DNA from: Cryptomeria japonica | Taxonomy: Eukaryota > Streptophyta > Pinopsida > Cupressales > Cupressaceae | Reading direction: 5' to 3' | NCBI RefSeq assembly: GCF_030272615.1 | Contig: NC_081408.1 | Span: forward strand, 408,950,889 to 409,014,888 | DNA: 64,000 nucleotides | Part shown: piece by piece, positions 23,199 through 35,685 of the stretch | How the letters are laid out: the number at the start of each line of letters is the position of its first letter | Position numbering within the stretch: position 1 is the first letter of the stretch | The notes under the pieces: generated by a model | What the model saw: the letters and a program-made list of their open reading frames with translations, nothing else | The model's database searches: none | Told to the model about the DNA's origin: nothing | Translations under genes and position numbers: made by a program

Positions 23199-26100
23199 TT
23201 ACTTGGGATACCATTAATTTTTTAAATTGCATGTATATTCAATGTGGAGGGTGGAAAGGAGAGAAGTGTATTCTTCATTAAATTATCAAATCTATTTAGC
23301 TTTATTTCAAGAATTGCACTACAATAAAAAGGAGCTATGAGCACTATGAAAGGAACAAAGCCAAATCATATACCTCTAGTGCCAACATTCTACAAAGTTT
23401 TCACCAATGCAACTGTGAGTGAATGGTAATGGATGTGTTTATTTATCATTAAAAGCTCCTTTATGATTCTAAATTGAGCAAGGCTTGTCAATTGTGTAAG
23501 GTTATAATATTTTTATTTCTTATCGTGTATTATTATTATTATATCCTATGTTTCCATCATATACATTAGAAAGCTTATTGTCTACCCAATCTAGATGGTC
23601 TACGAGGTGCTTATACCAAGAATTAATTGAGCAATTCCTTGGTTCAATCAAAAAGTTAAAGCATGTATGGGGTACTAATATATTGTCTAAGAAATGTAAG
23701 ATAGAGCTAAATGCATTTGGAATTCAATTATTCCATCCGCTAGGTGGTAATTATTTTCATATTACTACAACTACTTTGATAAACCCATATCAGTCTAGGG
23801 TGCCTGCAAGAAGCTAAGTCCACTTGTGGAAGTTTCGACCTTAGAAAGAGTGTCAAGAAAAATGGGTGTCTAATATGCCTTAAGATCTTGAGGCTAAACT
23901 TAAAATGGGTACTCGTTATCAATTGGGCCCAATAGGAAATGGGTACTTTCTATTTAAGAAATGAGTACCCATTATGTAGGTAGAGGGTAGCCTTTATTTA
24001 AGAAATAGTTACTAGTTATTTACAAAACGAGTACCTATTTGGTAAATAATGGGTACCTATTTACTAAAAGTTTCTTTTTAAAGCTACAAATTCATTTTAT
24101 CTACATGAGAGAAACAACAACAAAAAATGGGATCTCGCTTTTGAGTCACACCAACACCTTGCTACCTCCTCCAACTAGCATCTCCTCTAGATATGTACCT
24201 ATAGTATCGTAAATTGTAAGCCATTACAATTTTATACTCTTTTTTGTGCCAATGCATTAGTGTGTCTCCTCCTAGCTATTTTCCAAGCCTATTTTCAATC
24301 TTTGCACTATAAAATTGATGTCATATGATCACATGGTGATCTGGGTATTTGTTCCTAAGTTTGTGTACACCTAAGCCACTTTTGGTTCACCTCTTTATGG
24401 GTGGACTAGGGCACTAGGTTCCCTTATCCCCGTCGAATGGGCCTATTTTAAAATATGTTAATGTACCGATTTCTACTAGTTAATTATGGATCTCGATATA
24501 TTTATATGATCGTCAGAGGCCAACCTAACTTATGAAATATCTTGGGAATTCTATATAAGAGCATCTTTCTAATTCATTTAAAATATCCTCTCATACCTTC
24601 ACATCCCACAATATTGAGCATTATTGAGATCACTTCTTATAGCAAGTATTATTGGCGAATTCCTTCATATCTTAACATTATGGAGCAACAAGTTACAATT
24701 CCATTAGATTTGTGCATTATGGAGAAACAAGTTGCAGCAATCTTCATGCAAGCATGTTTTTATAACTGGTTCTTTTAGGTCTTGCCATGTCATGTTATTG
24801 CATAAACACTTGTGGGTCTTGTTCAAAGAGCATTGCATCATCCCTATTATCAACAACATCAAGCTTGAGGTATAATACAACATATTGCTTCAAAACTTTT
24901 CCTTCATTCATATCTTATTTTATTAAGGGTTAATTTCAAAACCTAGGGCTTGACCTAGGCAAACCCCTATCAACCCAACACTATTTTCCCTCATGTGTGT
25001 AGGTAATAGATTTTGGAGAGAATGAATACAAAGACTGAGACACACAACACTAGATTTTGAAGAAGCAAAAAATCCAAAACAAGGTCACCTAGACACTTAA
25101 AATTGAAATAGAAATTGAAGAATAATGTTAGCTTAATTGGATAATAAAATTATTTAATTAGTTTAAAAGAATAATTAGTAAAATTTTACAAACAGCTGAT
25201 GGAAAATTTTAAGTGTCTACATTTTGTCCCTTTTGAGACAATGTGTTTTTGTTGTTTAAAAAAAAAAACTGAAAAATTGATGGTGTCTTACCTTAGCATG
25301 CCCAAATAGATCGAGGGATGGAGTTAAGATGTCTCCTTAAGAGATTATATGTGCATTGGAGACATGAATGATCCCTTGAAAGAAGAACAATGTTAGATGA
25401 AAGAAAATAATGATAGATGTATGAGTGGATATGATGGTTGGATATGTAGTGGGTGAACTCACAATAATGGTTCCCACTTTTTTGCCACTTTTGACACTGA
25501 GATGTACATTTTTAAAATAATCTTCAACTTCTGAGAACTATAACTTTTAAACTATTAAAAATTTGAAGATGATGTAAATTAGTGATTTCTAGCATTTTGT
25601 TTTTAGATTCTATATACATTTTTTTCAAATTTTTTTGAAGGATTTTTAAAAAAAATTTCCATCTCCCTCGAAAAGTAGTTTTTTACAACAAACTACATTT
25701 TTAAAGAGTGAAGTGCCTCCCGAAACGCATAAATTTTTTTCTATAAATGATAAAAACTCAATTCTTTTGAATTTTGGTTTGTAACATCAATATCCAGGGC
25801 TTGCATTTGGTTTTATAGTGATATGTTCAATATTTTTCATTTTATAAAGTTTTGAAGTCCGACTAGTCATAATTCAAACATAGGTTTACGTTTGAACACA
25901 TAACTTGTTCTATATAAATCGAAATTCAATTTATTTTTTTTGTTAGAAAGAAGACATCAATACCAGGGGCTTAGATATTTTTCAGAATTTTTTTGAATTA
26001 GTTTCTTATTTTTCCTAAGGCGTTGAACAGAGAAGTTCATATTCGATGAAAAACCAATTTTCCATAAAATTAAAAAAACAAGAACATAATAAATTCAAAA

Positions 26101-26249
26101 TATAACAAAATTATACTCGTTAGAAAGCTTGCTTCGAGTACTACTATCTAATATTTTTGGGTTATCAAGATTATTTCATTCGTGTATTGATCCAGAGCTC
26201 CGAAGTCATTAATTCTTCATAACTCTAAAATTTTTTGGGAGAAACCCCT
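23199..26249. other. intergenic, no gene seen
   Basis: AT-rich sequence without a convincing reading frame. At 23905-24070 the words GGGTAC and GAGTACCCATT recur in both orientations, a small degenerate repeat. A poly-A run lies near 25259-25269. From 25490 to 26230 the phrase ATCAATA(T)CCAGGGGCTT occurs twice, hinting at an old duplication. No RNA gene was seen. Confidence 0.5.
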
Positions 26250-26430
26250 AGTTTGCGGTTTCGAACGAACACAAGTTCGAGCGAATTGGGTTCGCTCAAA
26301 CCCAAAATGGTTCGAGCGAACCCCCATTCGCTTGAACCAATGAGCTCGATTTTGGCACGCACATTTTTGTAACTGCCTTGTTCGAGCGAACCCAACAATT
26401 TTTAACTGTCGGCTTTCGTTCGAACTCTGG
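26250..26430. promoter_or_regulatory. cluster of TTCGAGCGAA-type sites upstream of the transposase-like gene
   Basis: Within about 170 bases there are at least six near-copies of a 10-12-base word, GTTCG-AG-CGAAC or its complement (near 26259, 26276, 26291, 26308, 26330, 26381 and 26417). Each has inverted 5-base arms. The cluster ends about 170 bases before the start codon at 26597 and is followed by an 18-base T run (about 26437-26454). Such a cluster could be binding sites for the encoded protein (subterminal repeats of a DNA transposon) or a promoter element. Not seen elsewhere in the window. Confidence 0.5.
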
Positions 26431-26596
26431 CCGACGCTTTTTTTTTTTTTTTTTTCATTTGTGGAATCGTATAAATATCCATAATTTTTTTTCGTTTTTT
26501 ATCACCCAAATGATTAAAATAATTCGCATTTTTGGATGAAAGAAGACATTTGAAAATTATTTTGAAGGCAATAATTTGAAGGTTTTTTGTAAAAGC

Positions 26597-29500
26597 ATGG
26601 GAAACAAGAAGAGAAGGCAAAATAAGACTTCAAGGAATTATTCTCTCGAAATGGAAGAAAGATATCGAGAACAAAGAAGACAAAGATATCATGATGCAAG
26701 TATGTATTTTTAATTTAATATGTATTACGTATCAATTAATTAGAATTCAATATTTTTTATCTAATATTTTTAATAGGATTAAAAATAATTTTGTTTTAAT
26801 TGGAAAGCATAATTAATTTGAGATAATACATGTGTATTTGCAAATTTCAAATTCCATCAACTTGCTTGTTGTGTAATTGTATTTTTCTCCTATTTAATTA
26901 AGTTCATTTATAATAGATAAGATCTATTAAGTCATAAAATTCATAAGACAGGGATTATGTCATAATTTCTAGGTTCTAAATTATATATATTGAATATTTA
27001 ATCTACATGTACAAGTAATTTCATGTGATAGGTCCTTTAATAGCACATAATATATATCTGTCTTAAGGGTAGTTAAGTATATTAATTGTGAAATGTTTTT
27101 TCAAATGTGGTCATATTGATTTTAATAATAAGGCCTATTAGGACTATTACATCAAGATTATAGGTCTTAAATGTGACATAACTTTATAACCTATTAAACA
27201 TGTTGAATAATTTAGGTGAACTATTTATATTCAACTTCACGTACATGCAAAAACATTTCAGATTAGGAGGTCTATTATGCAATAATAGGTCTTAAATATA
27301 AACACATGTGACAAATTATAGTGCACTTAGATTATGGTCCATAACAAATTAATATGAGGTCACCTAAGTTATCGTATGCATGCATCAAAATATTTGTACT
27401 TTTAATTTTCAAAATTGGAATTTCTAATTTATCAAAATTTTATTTTATGTGTTAAATTAGTGCTCAAAATTAGAGATTGAACTTTAATCCTAACCTGAGA
27501 ACAAATTGAACTTTAAACCTAAACACGTAATTTAATTAGAGTTATAAGTTCAATAAGGTCCTGAAAGTAATTAAATTTAATAAACCAAATTGAATCCAGG
27601 CTAATTTTAACATGTAAAGCTTTAAGCCAAATTCATCCCTATTCTTAATCCTAATTGAATAATCTCTGATTAATTCAAGAACCTTACACAAACTCTTAAA
27701 TTATGTGCAGAACGGGCAAACGAACCTATTGAAGAACACAATATAGTTGATGAACATAGGGAGGAGATTGTCCAAGTTGAACCAATGGAGACCTTTGAAG
27801 GAGAGGGGTCAGGCTCCTTACCTCCTACCACTGATATGGATGAGCATATTGTGGATCTAGCTAAACAGGTGAAGAGAAATATTTCTTATAAAAATTTAGA
27901 TCATTTACTTGAAATGGATGTGGATGAGTTGAAACGTCTCAGTGAAGAACCTAGACATACTAAAAGGAGGTCAATGAATAAAAGTGGAAAAGAAATAATG
28001 TCGCATTTCAACAATCTTGATACTACACTAGAAAAAGCTCAATTGTTATCAATTGTACTTACTCATAAAGACTTAATAGATGCAATGAAATTGTTGGGTA
28101 TAGATACAACAAGTCAAAAGAGGAAATATTCTCAGCTACAAAAATCCATTGTTGATAATGTTAAGAAAGGTTTGGTGAACATTGGTAAAAAATCTCGAAA
28201 ACTAGATAAGACCATTTCAAGAAGAGTGATGTTGACATCTTTAGTAAATGAAAGATTGCCTCAAAAAAGACAAATCTCTTCACTGTCATCTGAGTTTGGT
28301 TTTAGTAGAAGGACAATATCTAAATATGTTAAAAGGAGAAAGATTTTGGATGATACTACCTCAGAAGGGAATTGGGCAATTATGTGTAGAGCTCCTCGTT
28401 CTGATAGAATTGAAGATGTTGTTAGGAACTTTGTGACAAGTTTTTGGAATGATAATACTCGCCCTTCATCAAATAGTAGAGATGTTATCAAGCAAAGGAT
28501 TGGTCCTGATCGTTATGATCTCCATGTAAAACATTGGATAGACACAACAAAACATGAATTGTATGTATTGTTTACTAAAAAAAACCCTCATATAAAGATT
28601 GGACAAACCATGTTTGAACGGTTAAGGCTAGATTATGTGAAGTTAAACAAAGTTTTTGAAACTTGTTGTTGTCATTATCACATCGAATTTGACTTGTACT
28701 ATCAGGTGTTTCGAAAGATTAGAGAAGATAATGATGGTTATGAAAATGCTCCTCCTAAACGAACAAGTCAATTCATAGCATCCATCTTATGTGATAAATC
28801 AGATGATAATGCAACCGGTCAAATAAATTGCATAAGAGGAATTTGTGGAACATGCGGGGACTTGGCTAAATTGCCTTTGAGAGATGAAGATACTGACATG
28901 AGGAAGATGGTAAATTGAAAGAGTTACAAGTACCAAAAATTTGAAACAAAATTTGGAAAGGAATCTACAAGACTAGATTATGTAGAAGAGGAAATACCTA
29001 TTGGAACATTTATGGAAAATTTTCGTAAGTTGATAAAACCATACATATGCCATGGTTTTTTTGCCAAGTGGCAAGCAGAATAATTTAAAAGATTAAGAGA
29101 CACTTTCCCACTTGGAACTATTCTATCTGTAGTTGACTTCGCAGAGAATTACTCTTTTGCACATCAAAAAGAGATTCAATCAGAGTATTACTTTTCAAAG
29201 CAAATCACTATTTTCGTGCATGTGTGTTATCCACATGCACAGATGAATTTGGATGGTGTTGATAGTACATTTGAAAATCGTGTCATTAAGAAAGAGTACC
29301 ACTTCTATATCAGTGATGATAAGGAGCATGACACACTTTTTGTACAACATTGCTTTAAGAAGTTTTTTGAATATTTGAAAGATAGAGGCATAACAATAGT
29401 TAAACATTTTGTTTGGTCTGATGGATGTGTGGCACAATTTAAATCTTCAAGGCCATTTTATGCACTATGTAGATATCATCGAAATGACAAAATACCACAT

Positions 29501-30684
29501 GTTTGGAGTTTTTTTGAGAGTGGTCATGGAAAGGGTGAACATGATGGTGCAGGAGCTTGTATCAAACGTGCTCTAAGAAAGCATCAAATAAAGTACACAG
29601 GAGAACGTATAGAAAATGCACATGATGTTGTTGAATGGTGTAAGAAACACTTTGAGCAACCGAATTATCCTAGGGAATCATCATCGAGAACATATAAGCC
29701 CATTCCATATAGAGTGTTTTGGGAGATAACTGGTACGTGTTCTCTTTTAGTATTTTATTTAATTTTTTTTAATTTAACAACTTGATCTACATGTACATTC
29801 TTGTACACATGTACATTTTGCAGATGTAGATAGAAAATCAATGCATGGATGCAAGAGTGTGGAGAGGACAAGATCTTTGCATTGTGTCATGAGTACAGAT
29901 AATCGCCCATGGACATTATACACTAGGGATTATTCATGTTTTTGTTCTGAATGCATTTTCGAAAACTATGTTGATTGCAAGAACCAAGAGCTTGGATATG
30001 TTAGTGAATGGAAAATGGTGCCACTAGATGTTTCTGACACATACGAGGATTCAAATGAGGATGAAAACTTTGAAGACATTCCTTTGATTTCTGTTGATTA
30101 CGATCATATTTCAGGATTGATTAAAAAAGGTACATACATGACGTACACATGTAAACATTTCCTTAAAAATGACATATAACTTAGAATTTATTTAACTTGT
30201 GTCAAATTGCAGGAGATATTTTTGCAGTCATAGCAGAAGATGAAAATATAGAAGGTGTTAGTTATTATTTATTGTGTTGCACAGAAGAGAGAAAGAAGTT
30301 ATCAAAATCTGAGATGAGTGATGGAATGTCATTTCCCACAGGTTTGAGTTCTGATTTGAATATGTACATGTACATGTACAAATCGCTTATGTGAAATTTT
30401 TTAATTTCTTGAATGTTTCTTATATACATGTACATGCAGGATCAGTTGTAGTGCAAGGGACATATTTCAAACAAGTTAAAATTGTTCAACATGGGATTCA
30501 TTTCATTGAATACCAAATTGACAACAAGGTATATCAGTATAGTCACTTGGTCATTGCTGTTGGCCTAATTCTTCAAACAGTTCCACGTCGAGGGCGGTCT
30601 CAAAAGTGGAGACTAGATAGTGAAGATCATGACAAAATATTAAGTGTTATTGAAGAGCGTTGTGAACCACTTGATGTGGTATGA
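26597..30684 (+). pseudogene. five-exon DDE transposase-like gene with two in-frame stops
   Basis: Proposed exons are 26597-26699, 27711-29732, 29824-30129, 30213-30341 and 30440-30684. All introns have GT-AG ends and all are phase 1, and the joined frame is 935 codons including the stop. Features in order: a basic N terminus; a helix-turn-helix-like stretch at residues 222-243 (SSLSSEFGFSRRTISKYVKR); a block with IKIGQTMFERLRLDYVKL; CxxC (ICGTCGD); then a likely catalytic region with VDFAENYSF (D510), WSDGC (D605) and GHGKGEHDGAGA (E644), spaced 95 and 39 residues; then a Cys-rich segment (CFCSECIFENYVDC, exon 3) and a C-terminal domain. I recall similar uncharacterised proteins with DFAEN, SDG and HGKG motifs in animal genomes but cannot name the superfamily. 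Two stops interrupt it: TGA at 28916-28918 (codon 437) and TAA at 29081-29083 (codon 492); no frameshift was found. The short damage list suggests recent loss, readthrough, or sequence error. Confidence 0.72.
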
Positions 30685-30735
30685 ACTATATATACATTTA
30701 GTAATCCACATGAATCGAATTTTAATGTAAGTTCA

Positions 30736-31365
30736 AGATAAATTCTAGATCTCAAGTAACTTGTTTTGAAACTAAAGGATAAATATTTTTTAAGTTTATT
30801 TATACATTATATCAAATTAGGATGTATTTAAATGTGCATGTTTAATTGTATGTAATTGTATTTGTATTTAATTAAAAAATGCATATTATTTAAATTAGAA
30901 TGTAATATGTACATTTGTAAAATTGATATTTAATATGGAATTAGGACATGCATATGTTGTGAACTATTTAACTACAATATACATACCTAGAAGCTCACAT
31001 ACCTACAATATACATACCTAGATGTAATATACATGTACTGGATGTGAACTATTCAATACATGACCTATTAAGTTTAGTTTGTTCATTTCATACATACTCT
31101 TTTGTTTGAAAATCTTGAAACATGTATAATCATACATACTCTTTTACATTTGAAAATCATTTCATGTATAAATCTAATTAATACAATCAAGATAAATTCT
31201 AGATCTCAAGTAACTTGAACATTTGTAAAATTGATATTTAATATGGAATTAGGACATGTACATGATCTGTGAACTATTTAACTACAATATACATACCTAG
31301 AAGCTCACATACCTACAATGTATTGGATGTGAACTATTCAATACATGACCCCTTATGACACTATG
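30736..31365. repeat. direct duplication downstream of the transposase-like gene
   Basis: Two related segments repeat here. TCAAGATAAATTCTAGATC occurs at about 30736 and 31189; the stretch from about 30910 to 31070 (starting ACATTTGTAAAATTGATA, ending near CAATACATGACC) recurs at about 31215-31350. The second copy runs straight into the hairpin array. Confidence 0.65.
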
Positions 31366-32480
31366 TGATCCTAAGGGGAATGTCATATGTACAGTAGGAT
31401 GTTATAAGGGGTCATATGTGACCTACTAAGGGGTCATGCATGTGTTAATGCATGCGTGAGCCCTTAGGACCACATATTCAACCCCTTAGGACACAAAGGA
31501 AATGTCATATGTACAATAGGATGTTATAAGGGGTCATATGTGACCTACTAAGGGGTCACACATGTGTCAATGCATGCGTGACCCCTTAGGACCACATACG
31601 ACCCCTTAAGACACTATGTGATGAACTAAGGGGTATGTCGTTCACACTAGGATTTTATAAGGGGTCATATGTGGTTCTAACCACATATGACCCCTTAGGA
31701 CACTATATGATCCTAAGGGGAATGTCATATGTACAATAGGATGTTATAAGGGGTCATATGTGACCTACTAAGGGGTCACGCATGTTGTAATGCATGCGTG
31801 ACCCCTTAGGACAACATATGACCCCTTAAGACACTATGTGATGAATTAAGGGGTATGTCGTTCACACTAGGATTTTATAAGGTGTCATATGCGGTTCTAA
31901 GGGTTCATGCATGTGTTATAACACATGCATGACCCCTCAGGACCACATATGACCTCTTATGACACTATGTGATCATAAGGGGAATGTCATATGTATAGTA
32001 GGATGTTATAAGGGGTCCTATGTGACCTACTAAGGGGTCACGCATGTGTTAATGCATGCGTGACCCCTTAGGACCACATACGACCCCTTAAGATGTGATG
32101 TGATGGACTAAGGGGTATGTCGTTCATACTAGGATTTTATAAAGGGTCATATGTGGTTGTAATGGGTCACACATGTGTTAAGACACTATTTGATGGACTA
32201 AGGGGTATGTCGTTCACACTACAATTTTATAAGAGGTCATATGCGGTTCTAAGGGGTCACGCATGTGTTATAACACATGTGTGACCCCTTAGAACCACGT
32301 ATGACCCCTTCGGACACTAGATGTGATCCTAAAGGGAATGTCATACATGTACACTACTATGTTATATGTGATCTTCTATGACCTCCTAAGGGAATGTATA
32401 GTGTCATATGTGGTCTTAAGGGGTCATGTTGTGCGTGTAATAGGATGTGAAAATGGGTCACATTGTAGAGGAAATTTAAT
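31340..32480. repeat. tandem array of AAGGGGTCA hairpin units
   Basis: The words AAGGGGTCATATGTG, GACCCCTTA, GGAATGTCATATGTA and GGGGTATGTCGTTCACAC recur in a composite array with irregular spacing of about 120 to 350 bases. Six near-perfect palindromes of about 40 bases, with arms AAGGGGTCACGCATG and CATGCGTGACCCCTT, lie at 31428-31468, 31550-31588, 31770-31808, 31899-31939, 32032-32070 and 32251-32290. Each could form a hairpin in single strands. It starts about 650 bases after the stop codon of the transposase-like gene. Confidence 0.8.
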
Positions 32481-33325
32481 TTGTTTAAATTTGTTATCTA
32501 AATTTTCTAATGTTTATTTAAATTAATTTTTCTAACGTTTTTCTTTTTTTGCTAATGTTTTTCTAAGTTCTAATTTACTACAGGTTAGTTTTCTATGTTT
32601 TTCATAACAATTTTTTAAAATGTCGAAAAAAATATACATCTATACAATTATGTAATTTTAAAAACAAATTGACACATTTCAATCAAAACATTAAATTATC
32701 AAACATTTTTCTAAAATAATGAAAAACAATAAATTATCAAACATTTTTCTAAAATGTTGAAAAATAATAACTATATACAATTATTTAATTAAAAAAATAA
32801 ATTAACAAACAAATTATTTACAAATTTAATAAAAAAAAACATTATTAAACCAAACAAAGGGTTATTTTGTGCACCTGATATAACAAAGGTCGAAAACTGA
32901 ATGAAATTAGTACTAGAACACCATATTGACATCTAAAGAGCAAGAAATAAGACAATTTTTCAGTTTTGGAAATCATAGTAAGAAATACATATGATTGAAG
33001 GGCATTTAATTTAATGACAGTTCATGTTGTAGGCACCTAAATGATATTAGAATTAAAAAAAAAAACATTATTAAAATGTTCTAATTCTTTTGATGAATTT
33101 GCTAAAAAAGTAACCTCCTTTTATCTTTAAGATTTTAAAACTTCTTTGCTAAAACCCTAGTTCTAACATGTAAGGTCCTTCTGTAATGTCACTCCTTTGA
33201 TTTTCTAATTCTTATCTTAATTGGGTTCACTCCTTTGATTTTCTAATTCTTATCTTAATTGGGTTTCCTCTTTGTATTACTCACTTCTTTCCTTTGTCAC
33301 TCGGGGATTTCATTAGCATTGGATA
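32481..33325. other. AT-rich intergenic stretch
   Basis: Rich in poly-A/T runs, with a short direct repeat (ATTATCAAACATTTTTCT near 32693 and 32731, and TTGATTTTCTAATTCTTATC near 33199 and 33235). No gene seen. Confidence 0.55.
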
Positions 33326-33450
33326 TGTCATTTTCCTATTGTAGGGTGCTCATTGTCCACATCGTGCATAGTTGTTGTTTGAAGCTCATACTCAAGAGAC
33401 AAGGTCATGCCTACTAGTTTCATATGTATTGCGAAGGCTTATTTTAGTTG

Positions 33451-34145
33451 GACCACTAACCTAACAATGATTGAGTATGGAAAGCTGCTTGTGGGCCATC
33501 CTAATTCTTATTACATCACATTATGTTCTCATTTGTGAGCCCTCTTTTTTGCTCCAACAATGCATCATAGTTTTCAATTATCCTAGTTTTTTACCTTTGA
33601 TTGAATGAGATCTTGTATATCATTTTTTCCGAATTAGACACCATTCTCACTATTGCAATCTGTGATGATTTTTATTTTTTTTGAGATATATTGATATGGA
33701 CACTAACCTAACAATGAATGAGTATGGAAAGTTGCTTGTGGGCCTATAACAAGCGCCTAATTCTTATTACATCACATTACGTCCTCATTTGTGAGCCCTC
33801 TTTTGCTCCAACAATGCATCATAGTTTTCAATTATCCTAGTTTTACATTTGATTGAACGAGATCTTGCATATCATTTTTTCCGAATTAGACACTATTCTC
33901 ACTATTGCAATGTGATGATTTTTTTTTTTTTTTTGAGATATAGTAATATGGCCACTAAACTAACAATGAATGAGTATAGAAAGCTGCTTGTGGGCCTATA
34001 ACAGGTGCCTAATTCTTATTGCATCACATTACGTCCTCATTTGTGAGCCCTCTTTTGCTCCAACAACATTCTCACTATTGCAATCTGTGATGATTTTTAT
34101 TGTTTTGGAGATATATTGATATGGATTGTTTTGGAGATATATTGA
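33451..34145. repeat. three-copy tandem repeat of about 250 bases
   Basis: Units begin with CACTAACCTAACAATGA-like words at about 33451, 33699 and 33951; the last is shortened. It lies in the 3' flank of PIP1 copy A. The corresponding flank of copy B has a single copy of the end of this unit. Confidence 0.8.
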
Positions 34146-34479
34146 TATGGACTCCTGCTTGTAGGTAATATATGCAGTGGCGAATATATGGAGAATGCTT
34201 ATTATATTGCGATTGCCATTTGTATTATCATGTATTCTTGAGTTGTCAGAACGGTAGAGTACATAATCTTTAAAGGAAGTTACATGTTCAAATTTAATAA
34301 CGGATAGTGTATTGTACAATTTATTTGTAACATAGTAGGTGCCTCCACCATGGAGGGAAACTAAAGCACGGTGATAACCCATTCCAGAAATAATCAAAAC
34401 CCCAAACTTTAGACTCAAACAGCGTAGGTCAACCATTTTATCTACAAGTACAAGCCCCCTGCTGCTGATATAATCATTT

Positions 34480-35685
34480 CTAAGAGCGTTTGAATGGGAT
34501 GGCCCGAATGATCATCTGGTGGTAGATTGCTGCAAGTCCAGCGCCAATGAAGGGACCAACCCAGAAAACCCACTGCACAAAAAAAAGCCCAAGAGAAATC
34601 AATCGATGCTTAACTCATCTAACACATATCAAGAACTAGATACTAAATTGATCTAACAGAAATCAAGCAGGGTTAAGCAGATGCTAACCTGATCATCCCA
34701 GGCGTGGTCCTTGTTGAAAATAATAGCAGCTCCAAGGCTCCGAGCAGGGTTGATGCCTGTTCCTGTGATGGGAATTGTGGCCAAGTGGACCAGGAAAACA
34801 GCGAACCCAATTGGGAGGGGTGCCAAAAGCTGCAAAGAAGCTCTCTAGGCTTAGTAATAACGTCTATAATAGGTATGCAAATAAAGAGCTAATTAAAGGG
34901 CGAAACAATAACATACCGGAACATGGGAATCCCTGGCGCTTCGTTTGGCATCAGTGGCAGAGAAAACGGTGTAGACGAGAACAAAGGTGCCCACAATCTC
35001 AGCACCCAAACCGTCACCCTTGGTGTAGCCATGAGCCACCGAATTGGCTCCACCTCCGAGCATTTCATAGTTGTGGTGGCCCTCGAAACCCTTCACTACT
35101 CCTGCTCCACAGATGGCGCCCAAGCACTGGCATATCATATAGAACACAGCTCGTGGCAGTGACAGCTTCCTCGCCAGGAAGAGCCCAAAAGTCACAGCCG
35201 GATTGATGTGCCCACCTGCCAACAAAGCCATTACATCATATTCCACAATACCCTCAAAACCCTTAGATCAAAACCCAGGAAACCCTCACAAAGCCTTTAG
35301 ATAAAAATGTAGAAGAACTTGGACTAAAACTCAGAAGACCCTTTTTGAGTGTACCTGAAATTCCAGCTGTGCAGTAAACAAGAGCGAAGATCATTCCTCC
35401 GAATGCCCACGCAATGCCTTGGATTCCCACGGTTGAACACATATCATTTGATCTTTTCACACCCATGACAGTGAGGATGGTGATGTAGAGGAAGAGGAAA
35501 GTTGCCATGAACTCTGCAATTCCTGCTCTCCAGAAAGACCATGACTTGAACTCCCCTGGCTCAAACAGGGGTGCAGGCCCTGGTTCTGTGTAGTCCTTTT
35601 CCCTAGTCTGGGCAGCCGTTCCCAGTGGCTGCCTCTCCGAATACTTGTTTGCTCCAAGCTTAACATCTTCCTCCTTTCCTTCCAT
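34480..35685 (-). CDS. PIP1: plasma-membrane aquaporin PIP1, copy A
   Basis: Exons on the minus strand: 35355-35685, 34917-35215, 34689-34829, 34480-34572, all with GT-AG introns. Joined length is 864 bases, 287 residues plus stop, the usual PIP1 size. The N terminus [20 protein letters not shown] is the PIP1 signature. Two NPA boxes are at residues 115-117 (HINPAV) and 237-239 (GINPAR), and the selectivity filter is F95, H225, T234, R240, the water-channel type. C83 in loop A matches the conserved disulfide cysteine of PIPs. Six membrane segments are expected. It conducts water across the plasma membrane, usually as a heterotetramer with PIP2. The four-exon, three-intron layout is standard for plant PIPs. 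It looks intact. Copy B at 45.8-47.1 kb differs at residues 33 (T here, I there) and 60 (M here, V there). Confidence 0.96.

Noticed and set aside
23548-23817. 89-codon frame after the chromovirus
   Set aside because: No motif, no second copy and no gene-like context.
26402-26620. Minus-strand frame with a Lys run upstream of the transposase-like gene
   Set aside because: The Lys run comes from the T homopolymer, and the frame is antisense to exon 1 and the site cluster.
31340-32480. Repeat array considered as a CRISPR-like array
   Set aside because: Plant nuclear DNA, irregular spacing, no unique spacers, and units are themselves palindromes in a composite satellite.
34704-35162. Plus-strand reading frames opposite the PIP1 exons (also at 46044-46503)
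   Set aside because: They are antisense shadows of well-supported aquaporin exons and cross the splice sites.
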